Source: Spirodela intermedia (taxonomy: Eukaryota; Streptophyta; Magnoliopsida; Alismatales; Araceae). Taken from it: 64,000 nt of DNA. Each line of letters opens with the position of its first letter. The stretch's first letter is position 1. The stretch lies in contig LR746272.1 in assembly GCA_902729315.2 (NCBI GenBank), positions 9,108,327 through 9,172,326 on the forward strand, written 5' to 3'. Positions 1-13,579 of this stretch are shown one piece after another. The position numbers and the translations under genes were made by a program. The notes beneath the pieces were generated by a model, which had not been told where the DNA came from, searched no databases, and saw only the letters and a program-made list of their open reading frames with translations.

Positions 1-3000
1 GGCTAAAAAATACTAAGAGAAAATAAGAGATCTTCAACGTCTCTACATAATATTTCTGTCCCTGCCCCTGCTGTTATGATGTTGTGGGTTCTTACAGAGG
101 CGAGATAATGACGTGCAGAACGATGGGTAATCTTATGTAAGGTGGTAAATCTACGATGCCACATGTTTATTTTTTGTATAAGAGAAGATATTTGAGCCTT
201 CTATGCTTTAAAAATTTCAAAGAGAAGATATATTTGAGATGAAAATGGAACAGATGAGATCTCGAATAGCTAGACCAAATCCTTTTTAACTCCAATATAG
301 TACGTAAGATGGTGAAATTCATCTCTAATGGTCAAGATTTCTTTTAACGATTATCAATCTAAAACGGACACCAAAGTAAAAATACTGAACGATCTTAAGA
401 TAAATTGGTTCTTCACTCGGGAACAATCCTAATAGATTCTCAAAATCCTACAATCTACGGATATGATTTATTTTTATCATTCGCTTATCTAACATCATTT
501 AGTTGGGAACTTCAATTTGATCCAGCGATGAACAACTTCTATATCCTCGTATATAAAAAGTTATCGACGTCAGTCGGCTCCTAAACTGCAGTTTTCCCCG
601 TTCAAGAATGGAACTAAAAGAGTAATTTACGGAAATGCTTAGAGAATAATCGATCGGATGATCTACAGGTTCTGAGTTTCTCTTGAAGATTCAACTCTCG
701 ATCTTGACGAAGGATACTTTTACTTCGTGATATTCCACGGGAAAAGTCACGTAAAGGAGGAACCTTTTTACATGAATGAACAGCGAAGGAACTCGAAGCT
801 CGAACTCTCCCTGATGCTCAGAGCGTAGTAAAGAAAGCACGTGCAGGAATTATTGCATACTTGTAGCTGGACACGGCATTTAATATCTTTGGCTGTTTGT
901 CTTCCCTGTCGAACGACGCACACCCCAGGTTAGGAGGCAGGGCCCTGTCGTAGGTGCGCCCATTGGATTCAAAATCACATGCTCTTGACCCCACCATCGG
1001 CATGTTCAGATTACATTCTTCTGGCTCTATGTCTTCCTCTTTCACCCCCTTCTCTCTCTCTCTGACCGATACAACTACAATCTACCTTTATATATGATCA
1101 CCATTTACTTTCGGATCTATCCGTCCGCTTCTCTTTGTGCTTTTTCTGCACTCTTTGCGGCAGCAAGAGCCTTCTTCTCTTCTTACCACTCGGATGCAGA
1201 AGGCGATGCTTGGGGGAGGGCTGGGCTTGTGATGGCTATGCAAAAGAGAACTAAGGCCTTCCTTTTGCACCAGAGCCCACACTTCCCACGTGACGTTGTC
1301 CTTTCGAGCGAGAAAGGGAGGAGAAAGGAAGAAATGGAAGATCAGAGAAGGGGAAACTCCGAGATAGAGGGGAAGAGCCATGTGATCCAGAAGCGCCATT
1401 TTCCTCGGTGCTTTGCGTGTAGGTCTGATCGCGAACAGCCGCTTCATGTGCCCAAGACGATGTGGGAGGTCGAAGGGGCAGGAAAGCTTCTTTCTCGATC
1501 TCTGTCTCTTTGTCTGTCTCTCTCCTCAAACACGGTCGGTTGAATAAATATTGTCCAGCAGCGAATTCACGTGAGTGGCTACTAAGTGCCGTACCCGTGC
1601 CCTTCTCTCTTTCTCTCTCTTTATCTCTCAGATTCGTGTTGACGTCTGCATGGCGGGATGGTCATCTGTTCCATGGATGTAATGATGTACCGTCGTAACA
1701 TGCTATGCCATGAACACATGATACATCATCACTTTCGGTGGGGCCGCCAGAAGAGAGATGGATACATAGAGAGCGTCTCCTACTTTTCCGTTCTTTCTTT
1801 TCTGCCCTTTAGTTTTCCTTTGTCTCGAGGAGTTCCACCGCGGGAATCACGACAGGTCAAATCAGATCTCGTCTCTCGCCTATGAAACCTCATCGTCATC
1901 CTAAGATCGCCCGCCGCTCCCCCTCCATGTTTCGGGGGAGCAGAAAAGTCTAGTCTAGCGTCACCTAGCTTACTGTTTGTTCCCACCGCTTTCCACCACT
2001 TCTTTACAGAAAGCGCCGGCAGAATTATTGTCCATGTGAATCATCAAAGGCAGGCGCCTCCGTGATCAAGCACCTGGCAATGATAGGGAACATATTTTCC
2101 CTCCTCTCTGCATCAGTAGGCGCACTGCGCAGACTGCCCGTCGTCATTTCTTCCTAGAACTGCGTGATTCACCAGCAAGACCTCCCCAATCTTCATGAAG
2201 CTCCACCTCCCGCCATCAGAGGTCCAAACACAGACGTCAGTGTACCACTGGGAATACAGGAGTCCCTCACAGTTTAATATAACACATCATGTAGCTGTAA
2301 CGAGAGCGGCGCCGCCACACCAGGCACGGCCGCATCAAGTATGGACTTGCTTAGGGACTGATGATGTGACCATCCTTGTTGTATCCTTGGTCAATACAGC
2401 GGACTCCGTGGATCATAGGTTTCCTTGTCTTCCGTAGGTAATTGTAGCTTGAGATAGGAAGCCGTAAGAAGACACGTTGTGCCAGCAGAACGAGAAGTTG
2501 AGCTATCATAGTCGAGAAGCTGGTGCTACACCATTATAACTTCTTTGTTGGATTCGTTCGATTGTACAGCTGTGATTGCCGCGGGCTTTATGCAACACCG
2601 ATGTTTACTCACTAACAAAGTCGAAGTCATGTAGCCATACCAGACGTCTTCTTCTGTCTGTTTCAAACACGTGGATTCCAGGAGCAGGGAAGATTGGTCT
2701 TTCATCGATGAAAATCAGTCTTTTCCGGCGATGGCTGATATTTTAGGAGTATTTCGAGATCGAAATAAGGCAAGATGTTTCAAAAATAGATGACATTTTT
2801 TATAGTCAATCTGCGCCGGCTGATACATAACGCAAGATCTTTCACTGGAGAAAATGTAACATTCCAGCGATCGCCTAGCCTCTTAGGCCCGGGCGCTGTC
2901 ACAGATCATTTTAAAACTACCTCAGGTTGCAATTTAGTCCCAGAATTGCAATGTCGAATATGTTACGAGTATTCTACGCGCATTGGTTATGCCCCAGTTG

Positions 3001-6000
3001 GCATCCTTGAGAGAGTAAAAATATTCCTATTGCAAAATGGAGTTGAGGGTTGGGATAAGAACAGCGGGTGACAAAGAATACTGGTTAGAGGTGGTGAGAA
3101 AAATACTCAGAACTAGAGATTATTGTATAAAGAGAGTGATGATTTAAGAATGAAGTGGTATTTTCTGCCTGATTTTATTGATATTTGACGAAATTAACAG
3201 CCAAGTTTGTAAATGCAAAATGATTTTTAGAGAATTTCAGACAACCTCAGCTTACTTGTTGAGAGAAACCTGATTGCATATCGTATGTGGTCTATGGTCG
3301 ATATCGCATGACCTGTGCACTATACCTATAAGTTGTCATTAATTCCACACATGACAGCGTAAATCCGAAGATCCAAGCCCTTTTCCTTTCGAAGGCGCAA
3401 TTTAATAAAAAATTTAATGTTAGAGCAAGGACGGAAGACCTGACTGCCAAATCCTTCCCGTGATTCTCATGGCTAACCAGTGATATCGACCTTCCAGACT
3501 AGACAGATGCAAAGACGACGATACCACAAGGGAAGAGCAGGTCCTCGAGAAGAGAGAGAGAGAGAGAGGGAGAGAGGTCAATGAGCACAGGTTGTTACTA
3601 GAGATAAATACCGTTCGATTCGGCAAACTCTTGTCTGCGATCCCTCAACTCTCTCACTCTCGTACGAACTATGCACAGCTTCTCACCGACCTATGCTTGT
3701 GAATAAATGAACATCAAAGCATTCAGGAAGAAAAGGTTTCTGCTATTTCAAATATGTGATTACCAAATGTGAATCCTGCGCATCACATTCTTTCCACAGT
3801 TCGCGTTCACGATCTCTCTGGTCTATCCTGTCAAGGGATTCGCACAGATTTTCAATCGAGCACGAGTTAAATTTGGTAGGGAAGAAGCTTGGCAGCCAAG
3901 AATCAACCCGAGTAAGAAGGCTTTGGGATTTACTCGTTTGGTTTGGTTCTTCCTCAGGATTCGTGCTCAAACTTCGGTGAAAATAAACTGCCAATACGCG
4001 CAGAGCCTTTCTCCTGTCGCCCACTTGGTAGAACCTCTCTGGAAATTGCTCTTGGAGCAGCGTAAGCAGGACATATAATATCATGCTGTGTTTGGCTGCA
4101 CGATGATTAATACACTAGGAGATAGTTGATCTGGATGAAGTCATCTGGGCTACCAGCAGGATGTGACATAGATGATGAGACCGGACACTGCGGAGTCTGC
4201 ATCAGATAGTTCCGAGGCACGTGTCAAGGAAGCATTTATAATGCTAGAAGTTTCATTTCGTTGTTCCAGCCAAAAAGGGCATCGTTTTCTCTCGCTATAT
4301 AGAGCTCAAAGCTGGAGCATACCGAGACGTAGAGCTTACTTACAGTTGTTTATTCTTTAGCGGTTTTGTTTTCCGACGACGGAAACTAAGAAAGCTCCTC
4401 CCTCTTGGGGGCGATCGTTCTAATTACTTCTCTATGGACGAATCTAATAAATCAAGATGGTTGAACGTAGATAACTGAATGTCTATGACAGATCATTTCA
4501 TGTTGACAGAGAATGAATGTTGTGACTTTCATTTACTTTCATCATATGGTTGGACTTACATCGAATGCCTGGTTTCCACTTTCATGCGATCAGTCTTTCA
4601 TGTGCATCAACTGATTCTCTATTGTTAAATCTTCAATATCCTTTTTGCTTCCCCCCCCCTTTATTTATGATTTCCTCTATCCAATGGCGCAAAAATCATA
4701 AGAGCTGAAAATAAGGAAAGATAAAAAATCTGCTCCCCTAATATATTTTTACTCATAAATGGGGTGAAACGTCTTCGATCAAATGCTGTGCTCTCCTCAA
4801 CGATCAAATACAAGGTATAGAGGAGATCTACTGCATTGAGCACCTTGTCCATAAGGGAGCTCCTAGTTACGGCTTGTTGTAATGCTTTCCCAAGCAAGGT
4901 ACTTAATTGGTTATGAAGGAATTGTTTGATTAGTAGAGGACATACCGTTTTCTAAGCCTCTCCCTCTCTGATGAATCTTTCACAAAGTCCCCTGTACGGG
5001 TAACCACTTCATTTGGCCTCTCCATCGTGAGATAAACCCGTCCACGCCAACTCATGGCATTTGCGTGATATTTATCTGTTTAGATGGCGAAATAATTGTC
5101 CAGGACTGGATCATTAAAAAACTGATCCTACTTCGGAGTCTGATAATTTAGACGGACAATATGGAACCCATGTTGTCGTTTCGGGTCCCTGTCGTTTACC
5201 TCACACGTGGCAAATATGCTGACAATTCTCACATTTTTATGTACCTCAGCCAGCTTTGGACGGTACATATTATCTGTACGTTGATTCTAAATGATCCAAT
5301 TGATATTTATTTGGATGCTTAAAAGAGACATCAACGATATTTCATTAATCGATCACTTGCAAGTCTTACCGTCCCAAACTTCTCCTGTTTTCGATGACAA
5401 GAAGAGGTCCTCGTAACTTGGCACCTGTGCCCGTCCAGACATTAAAACCTATTCTCATGAAAAGAGTCTGATTCCCTGAAGGGGGAGGTGTTGACTGGGA
5501 AATCCAGAGCTCATAAATTCGATTGACTAGTTCAGGCCAGCGACCAACCACTGTGCCTTTGTCATCTTTCCCTTCGCCTCCATGCTTCCTCTTTGCTTCC
5601 GCCGGGCCCGCCCGCTTCTCGCAACAGATCCCGTCAATCCTTGCCCATTAATTGCTGTCTACCACTAGATGGTTACCTCCATAGCCGATGGCCCCCTTTC
5701 TTTATTACTCGTTCTGTCATCACCGAGTCTTGTTTAAAGAACCCAATTGGCCGAGATCAAGATATGACCCAAACTCCAAACGTAACTAAGTCCAGCTCCG
5801 TAGCCACGGAACAACCCCAACACTGGTAGTTCGGTTCTCCAGACTCAGAGTCGTTGCACCTCCTCGTCGAGCATTCTGAGGTGAATCCACATTTAAATGA
5901 TAGATGGTGATAAAGATTTTCTATTGTGCAGGACGACGAAGAATTTAGTAGCACGTTGCCAATTGGTCAACTTCTAACGAAAGTTTCCCTAAAAGGCATT

Positions 6001-6457
6001 CAATTACGGTGAAGGGCAAGACACTGAAGCGGTATCTACATGGGAAAATGAAACGAATGTACTCAAGTTGGAGAATGGTTCAGTATAGGTTCCGTGCAGA
6101 TTCTAGGCGATCGTTGGTGAGCTAGCTACAATTGGGCTACAGATCCCCGGTGATGTAATTTCACCAATAATGGTTACGGCTGAATGAGTGGAAAGAATCT
6201 GGCCAAGAATCACCACATAAAAGAGCAGAGATGAGACTCGTGGACTCAGTTGGTGTACGCATTGGGTTGTGAACCTCCATTCCACCCTGGTAATCAAATA
6301 ATTAAGAGATAAGTTTCTTTTTTGGATTAATAGAGTGTAAAAAGAAAATTTATGTGAACAACCTAGAAATCGTTTCTTTTGGAAAATGCTCCAATGTAGG
6401 TTTGGCTAGAGCACTTCTAACGCTCCAGCCAAGCGTTAGAAGACCACAAAGAGAAAC

Positions 6458-6500
<43 letters not shown>

Positions 6501-8912
6501 GGTCACCCTTCCCATGGAATCAGAAAACAATGCAGAATGAGTCAATCTTGAGAACGACGACCTTCGTAATGCGAACAATTAAAAAAAAAACACTATTTAT
6601 TTGCTCCGCGGAAGGACACCTAAAGGCTATCCAACTCCCAATGGGAATATCTTTTAATGATTTTATATGGTTTACTCACGAAGAGAATTTTATTTATAAC
6701 TCAGGCAACTAGGAAACGACCCTCCTAGAGACAGGTCCACATTATTTCAATCAATTGTGAAACCAGGTGATTTTGCCCAACTCTGGCATTTTCTTACTCC
6801 TAGATTGAGAGGTCGGCAATATCTCTCCGGGGTTTAATTACGTCAATTAATGACTACATCAACCGTTCTTTAATGCATTTACCTACATGGGAAAGAAAAC
6901 CGTAAGGCCGGGTAGCTCTTTGCGAGATGGGGACTGAAACCATCAGGATCAGAGGCCTATCCATTATCCGTCTACTCATATTCCAACAGCTACAGTTATG
7001 ACGAGTTAAGTCGACGTGATGAAAAGTAGAGCACAAGTCTTCGGGATCGCTGTTTAAGTTATTAGGTCATTTAATTCGAAAGCAATTGATAGTGATTATA
7101 ACAACCTTATATTTTAATACCCATATTACTTCACACTGATTTTTATTATAGTATCTGTTTACGGACAGAACCAAAGAATAATCACTTGTTCTGATACTAT
7201 GTTGATTCATTGAACCATCTAATTCAACATCTATCTACAATGGAGAAAACCCAACTTTATGACAACGTTTTTCTTTTTTGTACGAACTGAGATAAATATT
7301 CAAATGATTTCGAACTCACTCTTCAGCATGGTAAGACATTTTTTTTAATCGGTGAATGAACACAAAAGGTTAACCGTATATCACTAGTGATTTGATCGTT
7401 CTTTCTACTTCAACTCGAGGCATTAAGGGATTCATTTTCGGTAGATTCGAAAATTTGGCATATCCATGGACGTGAAATTGATCATTATGTATATAACCCC
7501 ATATTTATAAATAATCACTCAGTGAACCTATGATTTCCATTTGATTCCAAATGGGCATGGCGACAAAAATTATTGTGAAGGTGACTTTTAATAGTTCCTA
7601 GAGTTCATGCTAAATTGGAACTTGTTTTCATTCCTCTTGATATCAATGTAGCGTAATCTAGTTATTAGTGTTGCCTTATAATAATTCTAAATGATATGGT
7701 CCATAGTTGTTTCAATAAATGACCTTGGGTTGTTTTTGTATCATTATTTCACTAAAGTTTTTTGAGTAAGTACAGACCTTTAAGTCAAAACTGAGCTTGC
7801 TTACCACCCTAACAACTAGTTAATTATATTGTTATAGTTTCACATGGATTAGTTTCTTTACTAATTTACTAGGAATTCGGAATTAGATGCCGAACTACCC
7901 AAACAAATGCATATTCTATCTTCATAAAGCTGTCGTTTTTCCTAACATCTTTATATTTTCCCAAAATCGCCATGTTTAATAACATAATTATCCTTTTTCG
8001 GACTAAAAATTCAACGAAAAATAAAAAAAATCTCATCATTCCAGAAATCTGCGACAAATCCACATAACGGACTTTTAAAACGGAGCCTTCAAGATAACAA
8101 CTCCAGCCCAGCCGGGGACGCTCATAACTTGTAAAAGACTCGTCGTCTGCTCAGGTGACTCTTGGAAAAGAGAAAGCACGGATTCGTAGTTCCCCGTGCG
8201 AGGCTTGTCAGGGTTCGGTGCACATGGAGATGAGATATGGGGGGGACGGGGGTAGGAGAGGAGAGAGAGAGAGTCCTGTGTATGCATTTGTCTTCTTCTT
8301 ATCAGTTGAATACTATCTGGGATTCTGAAATGCAACTGCAGAGGTCGCCCATCCCTTCCTTGGAAGCGTCCCTCCCTCCTCTGCCTTCTTTTTACCCCAA
8401 CATTGTGCGGGCCACAGACACATCAAACGGTGCACTTCTGAGTAGCAGGATCTTACCATACATGCCCAGTGGAAATAATGTGATAAGCTTAGGTCAGAGA
8501 GAAGCCTTGGGTACGTCGAGAAATCTCCTCCCCCTCCCCCCGAGGCATTTCGTGGAACACCGTTATTGGGATAGATTTCGCGGAACAGGCGTAAAGAGCG
8601 GCAACTGGCGACGGCCACCTGGTGACGGCAGTTCATTCTGGGAAGCATCTGGTGAAGAAATGGGAGAGGAATGAACACGTGAGGTCCGGAAGAGGCGAGC
8701 GATGGCCGGAACGTGATGATCTTCCCCGTGTGGTCCTTTCGTCCACCAAGAAGGTGAGAAAATGTGAAAGATGGGGGCTGTGGAGCATGGAGGCTTCCTT
8801 GAAATGGTAACTGGTCTCTGAGAACAGACTGTTCACGAGACTGAGAAGCTCATCCTCTCTTCATGACCCCTTCGGCTCAGTCCGAAGGGTTTAGCCGCCC
8901 ATTGACCAACCT
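1..8912. other. Intergenic region, no supported gene
   Basis: About 8.9 kb of mostly AT-rich DNA. The open frames are short (under 150 codons), overlap on both strands and match no family I recognise. Slightly GC-richer islands occur near 900-1,500, 2,190-2,440, 5,590-5,830 and 8,230-8,760, without splice-consistent coding structure. Short GA tracts lie at about 3,550-3,568 and 6,461-6,497. The last kilobase may belong to the distal promoter of the MADS gene downstream. I cannot exclude old, unrecognisable transposon remnants. Confidence 0.6.
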
Positions 8913-9315
8913 AGAAGAGAAGAGAAGAGAGGAGAAGAGAAGAGAGGAGAAGAGAAGAGAGGAGAAGAGAAGAGAGGAGAAGAGAAGAGAGGAGAAGAGA
9001 AGAGAGGAGAAGAGAAGAGAGGAGAAGAGAAGAGAGGAGAAGAGAGGAGAGGAGAAGAGAAGAGAGGAGAAGAGAAGAGAGGAGAGGAGAAGAGAGGAGA
9101 GGAGAAGAGAGGAGAGGAGAAGAGAGGAGAGGAGAAGAGAAGAGAAGAGAAGAGAGTAGGAGAAGAGAGGAGAGGAGAAGAGAAGTGAAGAGAAGAGAGT
9201 AGGAGAAGAGAGGAGAGGAGAAGAGAGGAGAGGAGAGGAGAGGAGAGGAGAGGAGAGGAGAGGAGAGGAGAGGAGAGGAGAAGGGAGGAGAGGAGAGGAG
9301 AAGGGAGGAGAGGAG
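8913..9315. repeat. Polypurine minisatellite (15-bp unit decaying to 5-bp unit)
   Basis: About 400 bp of almost pure purine on the + strand. The left part repeats a 15-bp unit, AAGAGAAGAGAGGAG, in tandem; the right part (from about 9,225) is mainly GGAGA pentamers. A few T interruptions occur in the middle, in AGTAGG and AGTGAAG variants near 9,155-9,205. Long homopurine mirror-like tracts can adopt triplex (H-DNA) structure; that is inference. The 98-codon frame reading RREEK repeats across it is a product of the repeat, not a gene. Confidence 0.95.
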
Positions 9316-9564
9316 CCTCTTCTTCAGCTATTCCTAGAACGGTTGTCCCTTTGGGCCTGTCGTCAACTCTCCTACCTCCGGTTCGTTTTCCTCAGCAAAT
9401 TCGGAAAATGAATGAAGAAATATATGCTTGATTCACATGGGCCTGGTCGAACGCTGGCCCCACCAGTGGACAATGGGCTTAGAAGTGGACCCGTACTCCG
9501 AAAGAGAAAGAAAACTGCCCGTCGGGACCATCTCCGATGGGATGTCGAGAAGCCGGTGGGTAAC

Positions 9565-9567
9565 ATG

Positions 9568-9601
<34 letters not shown>

Positions 9602-10072
9602 CTCTATCTATCTCTCTCGCTCGCTCTGTGTGAAGCTGAAAGCCTACTACCTCGTCCGAGTCGCTTTCAGCTTTTGTTTCTCAAAAGAAGCACCGCTGGT
9701 TGCACCGGCGAATACGTGGCCGTCGTCGCCCCCACCGGCGGTGTGGCGGGAGCACCCCGGAGGACATGCGGTTCTTCTCCGGTCCCTCCGGTGGAAAGAG
9801 AAGGAGATTCCAGGCCCAAATAGGCTAAGAGATAGATTGATAGATAGAGAGAGAGAGAGAGAGAGTAGCTTGAGGGCCATTGAATGGGCATAGCTCCTGG
9901 TTTCTTAGGAGCTCTATTTCTTGCAAAGTGGGGGATGAGACTCGGTGCTTGGTTTCGAAGCTGTTTCATTCGATCTTGGCAACTACAAGGAAGGAAGAAA
10001 GGTCAGTGGAACCCACGAGAAGACATCGACGATCCCTTTCTGCAGCGAGGAAACGACTCCCCACATGAGGGA

Positions 10073-10107
<35 letters not shown>

Positions 10108-11105
10108 CGCAGCAGGAGCCTAGACTTAGGGTCGACTCTCAAAGCAGCCCAGAAGCCTTCGCCTTGGGATAATATCGCTTATTAATCCCATGACACCATT
10201 TAACCATCGCTAGTGTGCACGAGAATTTCATCGTAGATTAATTATATCTCATCCTCGGTATTATCACCCGCAGCAAGATGGTGCCCTCGAATTAATTGAG
10301 AGAATATCCTCTGCGACGCTGAAAATTGAGGATCCTCAATTCCTAAACCCGAGAAAATATTCGCTATTTATTGCAAAATATTCCATATTTATCTTATTTA
10401 TGAATATATTTTTATAAGAAAACCTTGCTTTAGACTTTGGCGAAGATCGTGGGATTGAAAATATGATGTAATTTTTGGAAAAAATCAGCACCAATAAATG
10501 AATCTGGATTAATCGGAATGCAGGGCGGATATTTGCATTTCGAGAAGATTTTTGTCCCTAAATTGGATATTTACAGGGCCCGACGGACCCGGTTGGAGGT
10601 GCTCCCCCTTGCAATGCGGGGCAGTTCATATCGGGTCGCCTAACGGGTAGCCCGTAGGACCCGTTAGTAAATGGGTCTGAACCACACATCCGGTCTTCAC
10701 CGGACCAGTGGAACCCCATATATACGCCTGAATTAATTCTCCCCCCTCTTTCCGCAGGAAGAGATCCTGAGGTATCCATCCAGTAGTACCCTGAGCAAGA
10801 GAGAGAGAGAGAGAGAAAGTGGGAGAGAGAGAGAGAGCCCAACACTGATAAGCGGTGCCGCGATCATAATTCCGGCGAGCCAACCCGGCCTTTGACGGAT
10901 ACCAAACTCGTTCCGTGAAAGGGGAAGGAGAGAAAGAGAGAGAGAGAGAAAGAGGAGCTCAGAGAAGCGAGGTTCATTTCCCCCAGATCCTACCATAAAT
11001 GCTTAAGATTCATGGAGTTGGAGGGCAACAACTCACATGGACATCGCCTTCTCTTGGGTTCTCTCAGGGTCCTAACCTTGGGTTTTCCCAGGGTCCTAAC
11101 ATGCG

Positions 11106-11148
<43 letters not shown>

Positions 11149-11510
11149 GGGATTCCAAAATCTTTGATCTTGGGAAGAAGAGGGTATACGCAGAGATCAT
11201 TGGGCATGGTGGCATCATATAGCCGCATAAAATCCAAAGAAGGGAAGTTCGGAAAGACCGAAGAGAGAGAACAAGGCTTTCTCTGTTTCCTGCTCGCTGC
11301 CAATTAGCTCGAGTGCAACACAGTAGACCACAGTCCGAGGTCTTATTAACTGCACTGATAATCTCTTTCACCCTTTCTCTCTCTAGGCCTCGGTGCACAC
11401 ACAGAGTGGGGATTACCCCAACCGTGTATTGGATAAAAAGGATCTCGACAGACCAGTAGACCACTGTTCAGCACGGCTGGAGAGATAGATCGATAGATAG
11501 ATACAGGTGT

Positions 11511-11543
<33 letters not shown>

Positions 11544-11550
11544 GAGAGGA
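9565..11550 (+). promoter_or_regulatory. GA/CT-rich distal promoter of the MADS gene
   Basis: Dinucleotide GA or CT tracts recur at about 9,571-9,596, 9,847-9,866, 10,078-10,105, 10,798-10,838, 10,935-10,952, 11,109-11,144 and 11,513-11,548, all within 2.5 kb upstream of the MADS start codon. GAGA tracts are known binding sites of plant BASIC PENTACYSTEINE (BPC) proteins, which regulate STK in Arabidopsis. The tracts are seen directly; a role for them here is inferred. No coding gene is supported in this interval. Confidence 0.55.
10640..10667. repeat. Short inverted repeat, 9-bp arms
   Basis: CTAACGGGT at 10,640-10,648 is exactly complementary to ACCCGTTAG at 10,659-10,667, with a 10-bp spacer. 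It sits in a GC-rich island (10,570-10,740) inside otherwise AT-rich DNA. It could be a transposon remnant or a chance hairpin. Confidence 0.6.
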
Positions 11551-11623
11551 AATGGGGAAAAGGTGGATCAAGAGGGAATGATCTCTGTAAGAAGGGATGG
11601 GGAGTGGGGGTTGTTTCTGAGGC

Positions 11624-11630
11624 TATAAAA
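11624..11630 (+). promoter_or_regulatory. TATA box of the MADS gene
   Basis: TATAAAA in the context GGCTATAAAAGG, about 435 bp upstream of the start codon. Transcription would start near 11,655, giving a leader that contains the small 5' UTR intron at 11,773-11,946. Confidence 0.7.
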
Positions 11631-11772
11631 GGAGACCTATCCCTTGTAGAAACCCGCTTCCGTTTTCCCTAGAGTTCTCTGAAGGGGAAGGAAATCGTTC
11701 TCCTTGTTCCATTCCCCCATCTCAGATTTGCCTCACCATCCTCCGCTTCCTCCCACTTCCATCTCTGTCGAG

Positions 11773-11946
11773 GTAAGCCGTGGAAACAACAACCTCTCTC
11801 TACCCGCTCTCTGATCCCAATTAGGGCTCTTCCTCGTTCCCTGTTGCAGCCCTATCAAGATGGAGCTGCCATTCTGGTTCTTTTAATCTCTCGCTGATTC
11901 CCTTTCTGGATTTGTTCCCCATTTTCTGCCTTTCCTCCGTTTTCAG
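11773..11946 (+). other. Intron in the 5' UTR of the MADS gene
   Basis: A strong donor (GAG|GTAAGC) at 11,773 and an acceptor (TTTTCAG|G) ending at 11,946 bracket a 174 bp intron; an alternative acceptor ends at 11,849 (TTGCAG). A leader intron before the MADS-domain exon is usual in AGAMOUS-clade genes. The following leader exon (11,947-12,058) is itself GA-rich. Confidence 0.6.
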
Positions 11947-12058
11947 GCTCCAGAAAGCACTGAGAGAAAGAGAGAAGGGGAGAGAGAGAGGGAGGGAGAG
12001 AGGGGAAGAGGGAGGGGAAGGAAGATAGATCAAACCAGAAGAGATAAAAGGGTTGGAA

Positions 12059-13379
12059 ATGGGTAGAGGGAAGATCGAGATAAAGAGGATAGAGAACACC
12101 ACAAACAGGCAGGTGACCTTCTGCAAGCGGCGCAACGGCCTGTTCAAGAAGGCATATGAATTGTCCGTACTGTGCGACGCCGAGGTCGCCCTCATCGTCT
12201 TCTCCACCCGCGGCAAACTCTACGAATACGCAAACCGCAGGTATACCCCATGGCTGATGGTCGCAATTCTCTTTGTTCATATTTTAATCGTTTTCCTCAG
12301 CCCTTTACTACACACATTCGATCATATTTTGATCTCTTGGGATTCTCCCCAAGATTCTGAGTGAGGGGAAGAACGTTCCCCTTCCGTTCTCCGCAGTGAA
12401 GAGAAGGATCTTAGTCGGACGATTCGTCTGGTTCTACTCCTCAATCCGACGATCTCTCGCGTCTTCCGAAGCGAGAAAATCTCTCCGGATGCCGGCTGAA
12501 CTTGCTGCATCCTAAACCGTGAGACGCCTTTCCCATCTTTTGCCAATTTAGGATCTCTTGGTTCCTCCCAATTTAGGTCACTTCGTAGATGTTGTCGTCC
12601 AGTGAGCTTCTGGTTCTGGTAGGCTCCCGCTGCGATTTCTCCGTGACTGTGGGAGAATATTACATAGTCGTATAGATGGTTAGATCTGGAGATGCAGAAG
12701 TGAAGAGATTAGTGTTGAAGAGCAGTGAGCGATCGTTTAGGGCAGAGCTAGCCATGCGGATCTGCGAAAAGAAGAAGATCCAAGGCCTCCTTCCTGCTTG
12801 GATTTCATCTTTGCCATTTCCTCTCTCAACTCTTCCTCACCCACCCCTTCTTTATTCCCTCCTGCTACCTCCCCCCATGCCCTCTTCTCTCTCTCTCTCT
12901 CTCTCCCCACCTATCTGGGGTTGTTTCTCTCACTCTCTTTCCTGTTTCCTGCTTCCTGTTCACGTCACCCACCACTGGTTAGGGAAATCACAGCGCTGCC
13001 AAGCTTCCCATTAGACGGTTTCCAGTCACTCGCTAGGGTTTTGACAGACGTCATACTTGTCAAAGAGGTGGGACATCAGAAATGGGTTTCTAGGGTTTCC
13101 CAGTATCTCCCCTATCTCACCCCTTCTCTATCTGCACCTTTTTTTTTTCATTTCCCTCTCCTTCGACATGATTCACACGGCCCCATACTCGCTTTATTTT
13201 CTCCATGGAGATTCCTCCCGAAGAAGAAGTCGTCGCCGGAACCCTAAACTCCCCCACCCGCTGCCGGAAAATCTTCACCATACCAGGGGTAGAAGGGACA
13301 TGACCTTCGCTGGTTCACCTATGGCGGGGACCTCGCAGACCTACTGATTTCAAGCCAGAGATAGATAGATAGATAGATC

Positions 13380-13431
<52 letters not shown>

Positions 13432-13533
13432 GTACGAACGGGGCAACCCCTGCAGCCAATGGCGAGATCGTACTTGTGCGTCTTCGCATGGGAAGGCATA
13501 CAAAGCTCTGGCCTCCGCAGAAACCAGTGGGGA

Positions 13534-13579
<46 letters not shown>

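Noticed and set aside
8863-9159. 98-codon frame of RREEK repeats
   Set aside because: It is a direct reading of the purine minisatellite and has no other sequence content.
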